Shown piece after piece: positions 7,495-14,951 of a DNA stretch of 52,850 bases. The stretch spans positions 1-52,850 of the forward strand of contig JAEYPE010000184.1 in NCBI GenBank assembly GCA_023411035.1, read 5' to 3'. The notes under the pieces were generated by a model. The model worked only from the letters and a program-made list of their open reading frames with translations, ran no database searches and was not told the DNA's origin. The position numbers were made by a program, and so were the translations under genes. How positions within the stretch are numbered: position 1 is the stretch's first letter; each line of letters starts with the position of its first letter. This stretch comes from Pseudomonadota bacterium (GTDB lineage: Bacteria; Pseudomonadota; Alphaproteobacteria; Azospirillales; Azospirillaceae).

Positions 7495-8082
7495 TCAGGA
7501 CACCCAGTGACGCTTCGGCCCGACATCCACATGGACGAAGTTGCTCTCCGGATAATAGCCCACCCCGCCCCCTCTCAGGCTGAGCGCCGCCCGTTGCAAG
7601 GTGCGCAGCGGCAGGCCGGGCACCCGCAGGTCGATGGCCTTTCCCTGCGTGTGGAAACTGTTCTGGGCCACGCCGCTACCATCCTGCTCACGCAGCCAGG
7701 CGTTGGTTTCCGGGGAGCGGTAGGCGGAGATGACGTGCACCGGGTTCTTGCCGCCGACCTTGCGCGTCAGGGCGTGAAGCAGATCCAGCAGCTTCGGGTC
7801 GATCGGATGGACGGCACCCGTACGGTGGTCGCGCAGCAGGCGGTTGATCTCGCGCAGGCCATCCCGCTGGTAGCGGCCCTTGGCCCAATATTCGGTGCGC
7901 ACCCTCTCCCCGGTGTGGAGGTTGAGGAGGACCAGTTGCCGCGGCGGAGCGCGCAGCGCGGCTTCCGATACGTCCGGCGCCATCACCATCCCGGCGGCGG
8001 CCGTGGCCAGACCGAAGCGCAACAGTTCCCGCCGGCCGAGCTTCGCTGCTGGGGTCGACTGGACTTTCGCCTCGGTCATCAT
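7495..8082 (-). CDS. TAT-exported DUF882 / M15-type peptidase-fold protein (YcbK-like)
   Basis: A 195-residue periplasmic protein. The N-terminus carries a twin-arginine-type signal, GRRELLRFGLATAAAG (residues 16–31). The mature part is a DUF882/peptidase M15 domain with the zinc ligands H144 and D151 (SFHTQGKAIDLR) and H184 (FVHVDVG). Relatives act on peptidoglycan or its cross-bridges; YcbK (MepK) of E. coli cleaves mDAP–mDAP links. Conserved ligands suggest an active hydrolase. Start uncertain between two adjacent methionine codons. Confidence 0.88.
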   Translation of the reverse strand: MMTEAKVQSTPAAKLGRRELLRFGLATAAAGMVMAPDVSEAALRAPPRQLVLLNLHTGERVRTEYWAKGRYQRDGLREINRLLRDHRTGAVHPIDPKLLDLLHALTRKVGGKNPVHVISAYRSPETNAWLREQDGSGVAQNSFHTQGKAIDLRVPGLPLRTLQRAALSLRGGGVGYYPESNFVHVDVGPKRHWVS

Positions 8083-8420
8083 GCCTCCATCGGGTCCTGA
8101 AACGGAGCGGCAGTCGCACCACCCCTTTTTTGTCCGATGCCTTTTGGCGGCAAAGCCCCCGCTTGTGTCAAGGAACCAATGGTTAAAGCTTGGAAAAGCG
8201 GCGTATTCTCAGGGCCTTCCGGGCCGGATTCCCGCCCGCCGGGGAGGCGGGCCGCCGCGTTTCAGAAGTGAAACACAGCGAACCGCAGCCGCGATTCGCC
8301 AGTTCTCCTTTAGGAAAAAGCCGTGACAAGGGCGGAGCAAAAAACGGCAACCATAAGGAGTACCGCCATGAGCTGTACCGTTTAGCCTTCAGTAAGGAAT
8401 CCGCCCCCATAGTTTGGCGA
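8083..8420. other. Upstream region of the pentapeptide gene, with a minimal reading frame
   Basis: GC-rich block (8220–8265) that can fold strongly, then an A-rich stretch. At 8368–8385 there is ATG AGC TGT ACC GTT TAG with AAGGAG seven bases upstream: a well-placed ribosome binding site in front of a five-codon frame. It may be a leader peptide or the remains of an older start. Confidence 0.35.
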
Positions 8421-9758
8421 GTGAAAACAACCGCCGTAAGATTCCTTCCCGTGCCCCCCGTCGCCACAGCTCCTGCGCCGGCTACCTCCTATCTTCGGCC
8501 CGATCAGCTGGCCGAGGTTCTGGAAAGGCATGCCCGTTGGATCAAGGGCCAGCCGGGCGGCGCGCGCGCCAATCTGACGCTCGCCGATCTGGAGGGCGCC
8601 GACCTGTCGCAACGCGATCTGCGCGGCGCCCGGCTGGTCGGGGCGAAGCTGGCGCGCTGCCGGCTCAGCGGCACCAATCTGGCGGGCGCCGATCTGTTCG
8701 GCGTCGATCTGCGCGACGCGGACATCACGCGCGCCAATCTGATGCAGACGGATCTGCGCGGCGCCCGGCTGCGCGCCGCCGATTTCTCGAACGCCAATCT
8801 GCGCGGCGCGGACCTGCGCGCCGGGACTCTGGAACCGGGGGGCGCCTCCCGCCGCGGCACCGGCCCGGACATCCAGGAGGCCGAAGCCACCCGGCAAACG
8901 CACCGCTCCGTCCTGGCCCGGCTACAGGGCGGCGCCATGGCGGAGGGCGGCATTCCGACCGACCTGACCGGGGCGGTGCTGGCCGGGGCCAATTTGACGG
9001 AGGCCGACCTCTGCGGGGCGGTCCTTCAGAACGCCGATCTGACCGGGGCGGTGCTGACCGACGCCAACCTGTCCTGCGCGCGGCTGAACGGGGCCGATCT
9101 GTCCGGCGCCCTGCTGGACGGCGCCACCTTCGACAACGCCGATCTGGTCGGCACGCGGATGGTCGATTGCGACCTGTCCCAAGCCAAGCTCGGTTCCGCC
9201 TGCATGACCCGCCCCATCGACAGCATGGGGTCCGAGATCCAGCGGGCGATCTTCGACCATGAACGCTGGATCGACAGCTTCGGCCAGCGCGGCGAGCGGG
9301 CCGAGTTGGACGGCACCGACCTCAGCCGCGCCGACCTGCGCAGCGTCAATCTCAGCGCGGCGTCCCTGCGCGGCGCCAACCTGTCCGACGCGGCGCTGAC
9401 CGGCGCGCGCCTGATGATGGCCGACCTGTCCGGCGCCAATCTGGAGCGCGCGAACCTGATGGGAGCCGACCTGTCCGGCGCCAATCTCAGCTTCGCCCGG
9501 CTGACCGGGGCCGACCTGACGCGGGTCAACCTCGGCCCGGCGGAGATCAAGGACCCCAGCGGGCGGCCAACGGGCCGCTCCTGGGCCGCCAACCTGATGG
9601 GTGCCGATCTGCGGCAGGCGATGCTGACCGATTCCCGCATGGTCCAGGCCAACCTGACCGACGCCGATCTGGAAAACGCCGACCTGGACGGGGCTGATCT
9701 GGCCGGCGCGAAGCTTCAGCGGGCGCATCTCAAGGGCAAGGCGCCGCGGCGGCGCTGA
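8421..9758 (+). CDS. Pentapeptide-repeat protein
   Basis: About 445 residues, mostly tandem A(D/N)LxG/x pentapeptides that form a right-handed quadrilateral beta-helix. There are two repeat blocks separated by a linker. Both blocks are preceded by a related helical motif: LERHARWIKG in the first, DHERWIDSFG in the second, each followed by G.RA.L…DL. This suggests duplication of a 'cap plus helix' unit. No export signal is clear, so it is probably cytoplasmic. Function unknown; some relatives mimic DNA and protect gyrase, but nothing here shows that. The start is uncertain: GTG 8421 is used because it is near the first recognisable part, but its ribosome binding site is weak and the frame is open back to 8190. 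Confidence 0.85.
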   Translation: MKTTAVRFLPVPPVATAPAPATSYLRPDQLAEVLERHARWIKGQPGGARANLTLADLEGADLSQRDLRGARLVGAKLARCRLSGTNLAGADLFGVDLRDADITRANLMQTDLRGARLRAADFSNANLRGADLRAGTLEPGGASRRGTGPDIQEAEATRQTHRSVLARLQGGAMAEGGIPTDLTGAVLAGANLTEADLCGAVLQNADLTGAVLTDANLSCARLNGADLSGALLDGATFDNADLVGTRMVDCDLSQAKLGSACMTRPIDSMGSEIQRAIFDHERWIDSFGQRGERAELDGTDLSRADLRSVNLSAASLRGANLSDAALTGARLMMADLSGANLERANLMGADLSGANLSFARLTGADLTRVNLGPAEIKDPSGRPTGRSWAANLMGADLRQAMLTDSRMVQANLTDADLENADLDGADLAGAKLQRAHLKGKAPRRR

Positions 9759-10001
9759 CGCCACTCTTTTCGTCCGGCAACCGTCATCAACCCGCAAAGC
9801 AACGCGGCGCACAGTGCGGCACCCCGAACCGCCGGACACTCCGCCATGCCCACCCTTCCCCGCCGGAACCGCCCCATTCAGGACTTGCCGGCGGATTGGT
9901 ATTGCCCGCGTTGCGGCACCGGAAAGCCGGATTTCCGGCAGATGGGAGATTGACGGAAAACAGCCTTGCCTTTCGCCGATAAGTCGGCAAATATTGCTGC
10001 C
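9759..10001. other. Intergenic region before the Lrp-type gene
   Basis: 243 bases with no gene seen. Its 3' end carries the inverted repeat described for the Lrp-type gene. Confidence 0.4.
9975..9988. promoter_or_regulatory. Inverted repeat overlapping the lrp-type translation start region
   Basis: GCCGA TAAG TCGGC flanked by TT and AA, 13 bases upstream of the ATG. It is a plausible autoregulatory site for the Lrp/AsnC protein, or a hairpin masking the ribosome binding site. Confidence 0.4.
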
Positions 10002-10457
10002 ATGGATGAGATAGACCGCAAAATAATATCGCATATCCAGGCAGACGGGCGCGCTTCCTACGCCGACATCGGCGCGGCGGCGGGGTTGTCGGTGTCCGCC
10101 GTGAACGAACGGCTGAAGAAGCTGCAAGCCGGCGGCGTGATCCAAGGCTGGGGCGCGCGGGTCTCCCCCAAGGCCGCCGGGCTGGACGTGCTGGCCTTCG
10201 TGGAGGTGCTGCTGGACCGTCCGGAGCATGACGCGCCCTTCCGCGACGCCATGCGCGCCACACCGGCGGTTCAGGAATGCCACCACGTCACCGGGGACTG
10301 GTCCTATCTGCTGAAGGTGCGCGTGCCCGACACGGACGCGCTGGAACGCTTCCTGTCCGAGCGGCTGAAAAGCCTGCCGGGCGTGGTCCGCTCCCACACC
10401 GTGATCGCGCTGTCGTCCGTCAAGGAGACGCCGATCCTTCCCATGGATTCAGACTGA
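10002..10457 (+). CDS. Lrp/AsnC-family transcriptional regulator
   Basis: A 151-residue regulator. It starts MDEIDRKIISHIQADGRASY, the standard Lrp opening, with a helix-turn-helix at about residues 15–50 (GLSVSAVNERLKKLQAGGVI). The RAM ligand-binding domain covers about 65–145 (HHVTGDWSYLLKVRVPD). The ATG at 10002 was preferred over an in-frame ATG at 9966 because family members begin here. It is followed after 18 bases by a LysE-type exporter; in such pairs the Lrp or LysR protein senses an amino acid and switches on its exporter. Which amino acid is not readable. Confidence 0.93.
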   Translation: MDEIDRKIISHIQADGRASYADIGAAAGLSVSAVNERLKKLQAGGVIQGWGARVSPKAAGLDVLAFVEVLLDRPEHDAPFRDAMRATPAVQECHHVTGDWSYLLKVRVPDTDALERFLSERLKSLPGVVRSHTVIALSSVKETPILPMDSD

Positions 10458-10475
10458 CCATTCGGAGCGTCCGCC

Positions 10476-11102
10476 ATGGACACGCTGCCCGCCCTTCTGA
10501 AGGGCCTGATCATCGGATTCAGCATCGCGGCACCCGTCGGACCGATCGGGCTTCTGTGCATCCGGCGCACCCTGGCCGACGGGCCGGCGCACGGTTTCGT
10601 CAGCGGGCTGGGTGCTGCCAGCGCGGACGCGGTGTATGGCGCCATCGCCGGCTTCGGGGTGGCGCTGGTGACCGACGCGCTGATCGGGGCGCAGGTGGCG
10701 CTGAAGCTGGTGGGCGGGCTGATGCTGCTGTGGCTGGGGTGGAGCACCCTGCGCGCCCGCCCGGCGGAGCGGCCCGCGGCGGCCAGCAACGCCGCCGGTC
10801 TGGCCGGAGCCTACGCCTCGACCTTCGCGCTGACGCTCGCCAACCCGGCGACGATCCTCAGCTTCGCCGCGGTGTTCGGCGGGCTGGGCGTTTCGGCGGG
10901 CGGCGACGGGAACAGCACCACCGTGGCCGCCCTGCTCGTCGCGGGCGTCTTCACCGGTTCGGCCTTGTGGTGGTTGGGACTCAGCGCCTCGGTCGGGGCG
11001 TTCCGGCGCCGGGTCACGCCCGCCGCCATGCTGTGGATCAACCGCGCGTCGGGCGCGGTTCTGGGAGGATTCGGGATCGCGGCCCTCGCCTCGCTTCTTT
11101 GA
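10476..11102 (+). CDS. LysE/RhtB-family amino-acid exporter
   Basis: A 208-residue inner-membrane protein with about six helices. It opens with LIIGFSIAAPVGPIGLLCIR, the family signature around a conserved APVGP motif, and has TLANPATILSF in the fourth helix, another family hallmark. Exports an amino acid or analogue. The ATG at 10476 follows CGGAG. Probably co-transcribed with the Lrp-type gene upstream. Confidence 0.93.
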   Translation: MDTLPALLKGLIIGFSIAAPVGPIGLLCIRRTLADGPAHGFVSGLGAASADAVYGAIAGFGVALVTDALIGAQVALKLVGGLMLLWLGWSTLRARPAERPAAASNAAGLAGAYASTFALTLANPATILSFAAVFGGLGVSAGGDGNSTTVAALLVAGVFTGSALWWLGLSASVGAFRRRVTPAAMLWINRASGAVLGGFGIAALASLL

Positions 11103-11134
11103 TGAGGCGGGGTGGGGCGGTCACCGGAAAGACA

Positions 11135-11263
11135 TCACAGAAGGATGCTCACCGGGCCGCCCAACGCGACGGCGGCGACGATCAGAATGGCGACCGCCGT
11201 CAGCTTCTCCGCCGCCGACCACCGCTGCCAATCCTTCTTGAAGCTCTTGAGATCCTGGGCCAT
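11135..11263 (-). CDS. 42-residue single-pass membrane protein
   Basis: Starts MAQDLKSFKKDWQRWSAAEK and continues into a C-terminal hydrophobic helix, LTAVAILIVAAVALGG. The start is well supported: GGAGG five bases before ATG 11263. A charged amphipathic N-terminus with one membrane helix is typical of small regulatory membrane proteins, but no family is recognised. Convergent with lysE, whose stop codon is 33 bases away. Confidence 0.6.
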   Translation of the reverse strand: MAQDLKSFKKDWQRWSAAEKLTAVAILIVAAVALGGPVSILL

Positions 11264-11589
11264 GGCAACCTCCGCCATCCCTGACTGTCCGTGCTGAAAG
11301 CGACATTGAACGTTTCCAGTTGATGTTTGGTTAACGTCGCCCGGAAAGTCTTTCATCCATTGGATGATCCACAGTTAATCACAAGAAAAAATGATACAAG
11401 ACAAATAGAAGGAAAAAGCGGGTACAATTTTCGATACCCACCAAGGGCGAGCCGCCGGGCGCGATCCGCGCGCGCCGGATGGAAGGGTTCCCACGGGCGG
11501 TCCGTCACCCCAAATCCCTCTGGATACCCATCGACGCGGTGGCGCCGGACAAACCTGCCCAAGCCCGAACAAGACATGAGGTGCTGGCG
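11264..11589. other. AT-rich intergenic region with a 15-base palindrome
   Basis: Between the 42-residue gene and the patatin gene. 11353–11367 is a perfect inverted repeat, TCATCCA T TGGATGA, followed by an AT-rich run (11370–11430) unlike the surrounding GC-rich DNA and likely to hold divergent promoters. No RNA gene recognised. Confidence 0.45.
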
Positions 11590-12621
11590 GTGAGCGGACT
11601 GAAGATCGGACTGGCCCTGGGCAGCGGGGCCGCGCGCGGCTGGGCGCACATCGGCGTTCTCCGCGCGCTGGAAGAGATCGGGGTCGAACCCGACGTGATC
11701 TGCGGCACCTCCATCGGCGCGGTGGTCGGAGCGGCCTATCTGACGGAGCAGCTGGACGAATTGCAGACCTGGGCGCAGAGCATGGGCTGGCTCGGCATGT
11801 TGGGGATCATCGACCTGACCTTCCGCCGGGGTGGGCTGCTGGCCGCCGACCGCACCTTCGACCGTTTCCGCAACCACCGGACCGAAGTCACCATCGACCG
11901 GCTTCACAAACCCTTCGCCGCCGTCGCCACCGACCTCGGCACCGGGCGGGAGATCTGGCTGCGCGACGGGCCGCTGCTCAGCGCTGTGCAAGCGTCAGCC
12001 GCCATGCCGGGCCTGTTCCCGGCGGTGCGGCGCGACGATCGCTGGCTGGTGGACGGGGCCTTGGTCAATCCGTTGCCGGTGTCGCTCTGCCGCGCGCTGG
12101 GGGCCGACGTGGTGATCGCGGTCAACCTGAACAGCGAATTGTCGCCATTGAGCCGCCCATCCGGACGCGGGGCCGCGAAGCTGCGCAAGGCGGCGGAAGC
12201 GAAGACCGCCCAGATGCCGCCGGCACGGATGCCGCCGGCACAGGCCGTTCCGGAAGCGGCGATGGCCACGGCGGGCGATGCGACCTCTCCGGTCTTTTCA
12301 ACGCTGACCTCGCAGATCGCGTCCTGGATGGGGCGGCGCCCGGCGCCGCGCACGCGCTTTCTCGCCAACCAGTTGGAGCGCACCCCGGCCCCCGACGTCA
12401 CGCCCAACGTGATGGACGTGATGGCCGGGTCCATCGACATCATGCAGGACCGCATCACCCGGTCCCGCCTGGCCGGCGAGCCGCCGGACGTGCTGATCGC
12501 GCCCCGCCTCTCCCACATCGGTATCCTGGAGTTCGACCATGCGGAGGAGGTGGTGGAGATCGGCCACGCCGCCGCGTCGATCCTCACCCCGGCGCTGGAA
12601 CTGGCCCTGCGCCGGGCGTAG
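11590..12621 (+). CDS. Patatin-like phospholipase (RssA/NTE-like)
   Basis: About 343 residues. It has the oxyanion-hole glycines in LGSGAARGWAHIG (residues 10–22), the nucleophile S41 in GTSIG, and the catalytic D155 in the DGA motif (WLVDGALVNP). These define an active Ser–Asp patatin lipase. A Pro/Ala-rich insert (about 190–240) separates the core from a C-terminal region. No signal peptide, so cytoplasmic or peripheral membrane. GTG 11590 is chosen because TGAGG lies eight bases upstream and the core motif starts soon after; an in-frame ATG at 11479 would add 37 unrelated-looking residues. Confidence 0.88.
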   Translation: MSGLKIGLALGSGAARGWAHIGVLRALEEIGVEPDVICGTSIGAVVGAAYLTEQLDELQTWAQSMGWLGMLGIIDLTFRRGGLLAADRTFDRFRNHRTEVTIDRLHKPFAAVATDLGTGREIWLRDGPLLSAVQASAAMPGLFPAVRRDDRWLVDGALVNPLPVSLCRALGADVVIAVNLNSELSPLSRPSGRGAAKLRKAAEAKTAQMPPARMPPAQAVPEAAMATAGDATSPVFSTLTSQIASWMGRRPAPRTRFLANQLERTPAPDVTPNVMDVMAGSIDIMQDRITRSRLAGEPPDVLIAPRLSHIGILEFDHAEEVVEIGHAAASILTPALELALRRA

Positions 12622-12630
12622 ATACGGTCA

Positions 12631-13590
12631 TCAGACCGGACCCACAGGCCACATCCAGGTCAGCTCGTGCTTGTTGTGGTGCAGGTGCAGGACCCGCCCG
12701 CCGGGGATGGCGGCGAAGGCGCGGGCCGTCTCGTGGTCCGTCTCCGCCTGGAATTTCAGCGTGCAGATGAAGCGCTTGGCCAGCCCGCTGTCCATCCACT
12801 GCCGCACCAGCCGCAACAGGCGCGTGGGGTAGCAGATCACGTCGCAGCACAGCCAGTCCACCGGCCCGACGTCCTGCGGCTTCAGGCCGAAGGCGCTCTC
12901 CTGCCGGAACTCGATGCGCGGCAGGGCGGCGATGGCCGGGTCGAGCGGCGCCTTGTCCACGCTGACCACGCTGGCGCCCAGTTCGTGCAGAACCCAGCTC
13001 CAGCCGCCGGGACAGGCACCCAGGTCGATGCAGCGGTCGCCCGGCCCCGGCTGCTCTCCGAACAGGGTCAGCGCCTCCCACAGCTTCAGATAGGCGCGGT
13101 TGGGCGGCACTGTCCGGTTCTCGACGAAGGCGACCTCGCCGTGGCGGTAGGGGCTGGAGCAGCGCGCCGCCGCAACGATGGTGTTCTCGCCCAGCAGCGT
13201 CCAGGACCCCAGCGGCGCCGTCGGCAGCGGCGACGGGAAGACCACCGGCTTGGCCGAGACGTGCGGCAGGTTTTCCTGGATCAGGCTGGCGCGCCGATGG
13301 TGGCGCAGCGACCAGAGCGCCCAGTTCCGCTGGATGGAGCGCAGAGCCCGCGCCCCCTCCTTGATCGAGGCGAACTCGATCCGCACCGGGTCGTGCCAGA
13401 TGTTCTGCGCCCAGGCGGCGGGGCGCGCCGGCCCATCGGCGAAGACCAGCCGGTCCTCCACCGCCGCCACGTCCCCGAGTTCGGCCACGAGGTCCTGCAC
13501 GAAGCCCTCCGGCGCCAGATAGATGGTCTGCCCCAGGGGGGCGTGCCCCAGCGCCGGCTGGACGGCAGTCGTGTCAGATGAATCGCTCAT
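12631..13590 (-). CDS. FtsJ/RlmM-like rRNA 2'-O-methyltransferase
   Basis: A 319-residue SAM-dependent methyltransferase. Motif I is DLGACPGGW (residues 189–197). The Lys–Asp–Lys part of the K-D-K-E set can be placed at K169, D250 and K279, with a nearby Glu (283 or 287) completing it. An N-terminal RNA-binding-type region precedes the Rossmann domain, as in RlmM, which modifies C2498 of 23S rRNA. It is somewhat shorter than enterobacterial RlmM (about 366). The assignment to the RlmM branch is from overall layout. Convergent with the patatin gene, nine bases apart. Confidence 0.85.
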   Translation of the reverse strand: MSDSSDTTAVQPALGHAPLGQTIYLAPEGFVQDLVAELGDVAAVEDRLVFADGPARPAAWAQNIWHDPVRIEFASIKEGARALRSIQRNWALWSLRHHRRASLIQENLPHVSAKPVVFPSPLPTAPLGSWTLLGENTIVAAARCSSPYRHGEVAFVENRTVPPNRAYLKLWEALTLFGEQPGPGDRCIDLGACPGGWSWVLHELGASVVSVDKAPLDPAIAALPRIEFRQESAFGLKPQDVGPVDWLCCDVICYPTRLLRLVRQWMDSGLAKRFICTLKFQAETDHETARAFAAIPGGRVLHLHHNKHELTWMWPVGPV

Positions 13591-13730
13591 GCCGAGGGGC
13601 TAACGCCCCTGGCGTTCGATTGCAAGAGCGCTCAACGCAATCCACAGCCGCCTCGAAGCCCGTACCCCGCCCGGACGGGCTGTGACATTCCGCCGCAATC
13701 CGCTCAAATCCGGCTGTTATGGCTCAGATC

Positions 13731-13751
13731 GATTGACAATCATTCTCAATC
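13731..13751. promoter_or_regulatory. Fur-type iron box upstream of the ferredoxin gene
   Basis: GATTGACAATCATTCTCAATC, a near-perfect palindrome (nine of ten pairs) resembling the Fur consensus GATAATGATAATCATTATC. It lies 54 bases upstream of the ATG of the bacterioferritin-associated ferredoxin, so iron-dependent repression is expected. Confidence 0.75.
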
Positions 13752-13804
13752 GCAGCACATTCGCATCAGCAAGACCTCACCATAAGCACCGCTGCCGGGG
13801 ACCC

Positions 13805-14068
13805 ATGTACGTCTGCATCTGCAACGCGCTGAACGACAAGCAGGTAACCAGGGCTCTCGAGAACGGCGCCCGCACGCCAGCCTCCGTCTTCCGGCATTAC
13901 GAGCGCCAGATCCAATGCGGGAAATGCGTTCCGATGATGCGGGACATGGCGCAGAGCCACTGCGCGAACCAGTGTCCAACCTGCACCAACCACGCGGCGC
14001 ACCACCCCGCCCCGTTGCCGGAACCGGCCAACACCGAAAGCTTCGCCTACGGCGTCGCGGCGGAGTGA
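13805..14068 (+). CDS. bfd: Bacterioferritin-associated ferredoxin (Bfd-like)
   Basis: An 87-residue [2Fe-2S] protein. It starts MYVCICNALNDKQV and has the four cluster cysteines in the Bfd pattern (C4, C6, C38, C41 in QCGKCVPMM). Further Cys and His residues lie in a longer-than-usual C-terminal tail (NQCPTCTNHAAHH). Bfd donates electrons to bacterioferritin to release stored iron, and is normally induced under iron starvation, which fits the Fur box. No bacterioferritin gene is adjacent. ATG 13805 follows GGGGA. Confidence 0.92.
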   Translation: MYVCICNALNDKQVTRALENGARTPASVFRHYERQIQCGKCVPMMRDMAQSHCANQCPTCTNHAAHHPAPLPEPANTESFAYGVAAE

Positions 14069-14603
14069 AGACCTTCCTCCGCCCTTCCTTCCAAATTGCT
14101 GGAACAAACGGCATCGGCCCTTGATCGGCTGACACAGCAGCGACATCCATCCCTTTGTCGTCAATGGCTGGTTTAATCCGGGCGGCGACCGAATTATTTC
14201 GGCGCCTGGCGCACCGTCTTGCCTCCGCTTGGCACCAAACGGGTCCTTCCATCAGGCTGCGACAAATCGCCCAGCCCCTATACTCCTGGCCCGCTTGACG
14301 GGACGGGATTGATCGTGCAGAAAGAATCCAATCGGACACAAGAAATCCGAAACATTCAGTACGGAACGGATCGCTCCGTCTAGGGAAATACATACAAAAC
14401 TTCAAGTCCTTGGGAACTGGAAATGCCTTCCATATATCAACGGAAGGTCAACCAGACGGTTTTTTATTTTGGCGCTGCAGCAAAATTTTTTGCAATGCAT
14501 CATGCTCTTGAGAGGCATGCCACTGCGCTGCGGCACCATTCCGGACCATGAGCCGGACATCCGGTTGAACGGTACCCAAGAGATCCGAAGGGAGGAGTGA
14601 GAG
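14069..14603. other. 535-base gene-poor region with AT-rich segment
   Basis: No credible protein gene. 14380–14500 is clearly AT-richer than its surroundings. It contains a short stem, AACC AGAC GGTT, directly followed by TTTTATTTT (14450–14470) and a palindrome GCAAAATTTTTTGC near 14480. A small RNA ending at the T-run, or simply a promoter for the downstream gene, would fit. Confidence 0.4.
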
Positions 14604-14909
14604 ATGAGCTGGCGCAACCGGCACGCCCACGACGCCAAGTGCCGCGATCTGCTTCGGGCAACCGCCGACCGGCTGGACCGGCTGCGGTCGCTGGTGGAAC
14701 GGTCCGGCCCCGACGTCCGGGAAGAGATGGAACGCACGCTCGACACCCTGCGCGGCCAGCGCAACCGGCTGTCCGCCCGCGTCGAGGCGGCGCGCCTTGC
14801 CACCGACGACGCCTGGACCTTCGCCCGCGCCATCGCCGATCAGGCGGCGGACGAACTGGTGAGCGGCCTCGACAGTATGGAAGCCCGGCTGAAGCGTTTG
14901 GCGGCCTGA
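14604..14909 (+). CDS. Conserved-looking coiled-coil protein, function unknown
   Basis: A 101-residue, highly charged, all-helical protein beginning MSWRNRHAHDAKCRDLLRAT. Heptad-like spacing through residues 10–95 (LDRLRSLVERSG…EMERTLDTLRGQ) suggests a coiled coil or three-helix bundle. No signal or membrane segment, and no family recognised. The start is well supported by GGAGGAG seven bases upstream. Convergent with the histidine kinase gene 42 bases downstream. Confidence 0.7.
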   Translation: MSWRNRHAHDAKCRDLLRATADRLDRLRSLVERSGPDVREEMERTLDTLRGQRNRLSARVEAARLATDDAWTFARAIADQAADELVSGLDSMEARLKRLAA

Positions 14910-14951
14910 GTGTGAACCGATAGCCGCGAACCGAAACCGGGTCGCTCCGCC

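Noticed and set aside
8550..9740. Direct DNA repeats that could suggest a CRISPR-like array
   Set aside because: They are the coding repeats of the pentapeptide protein, with a 15-base period and no spacers.
13746..14405. 219-codon minus-strand frame across the ferredoxin gene and the following gap
   Set aside because: Low-complexity Arg/Cys/Trp-rich translation, antisense to a clear bfd gene.
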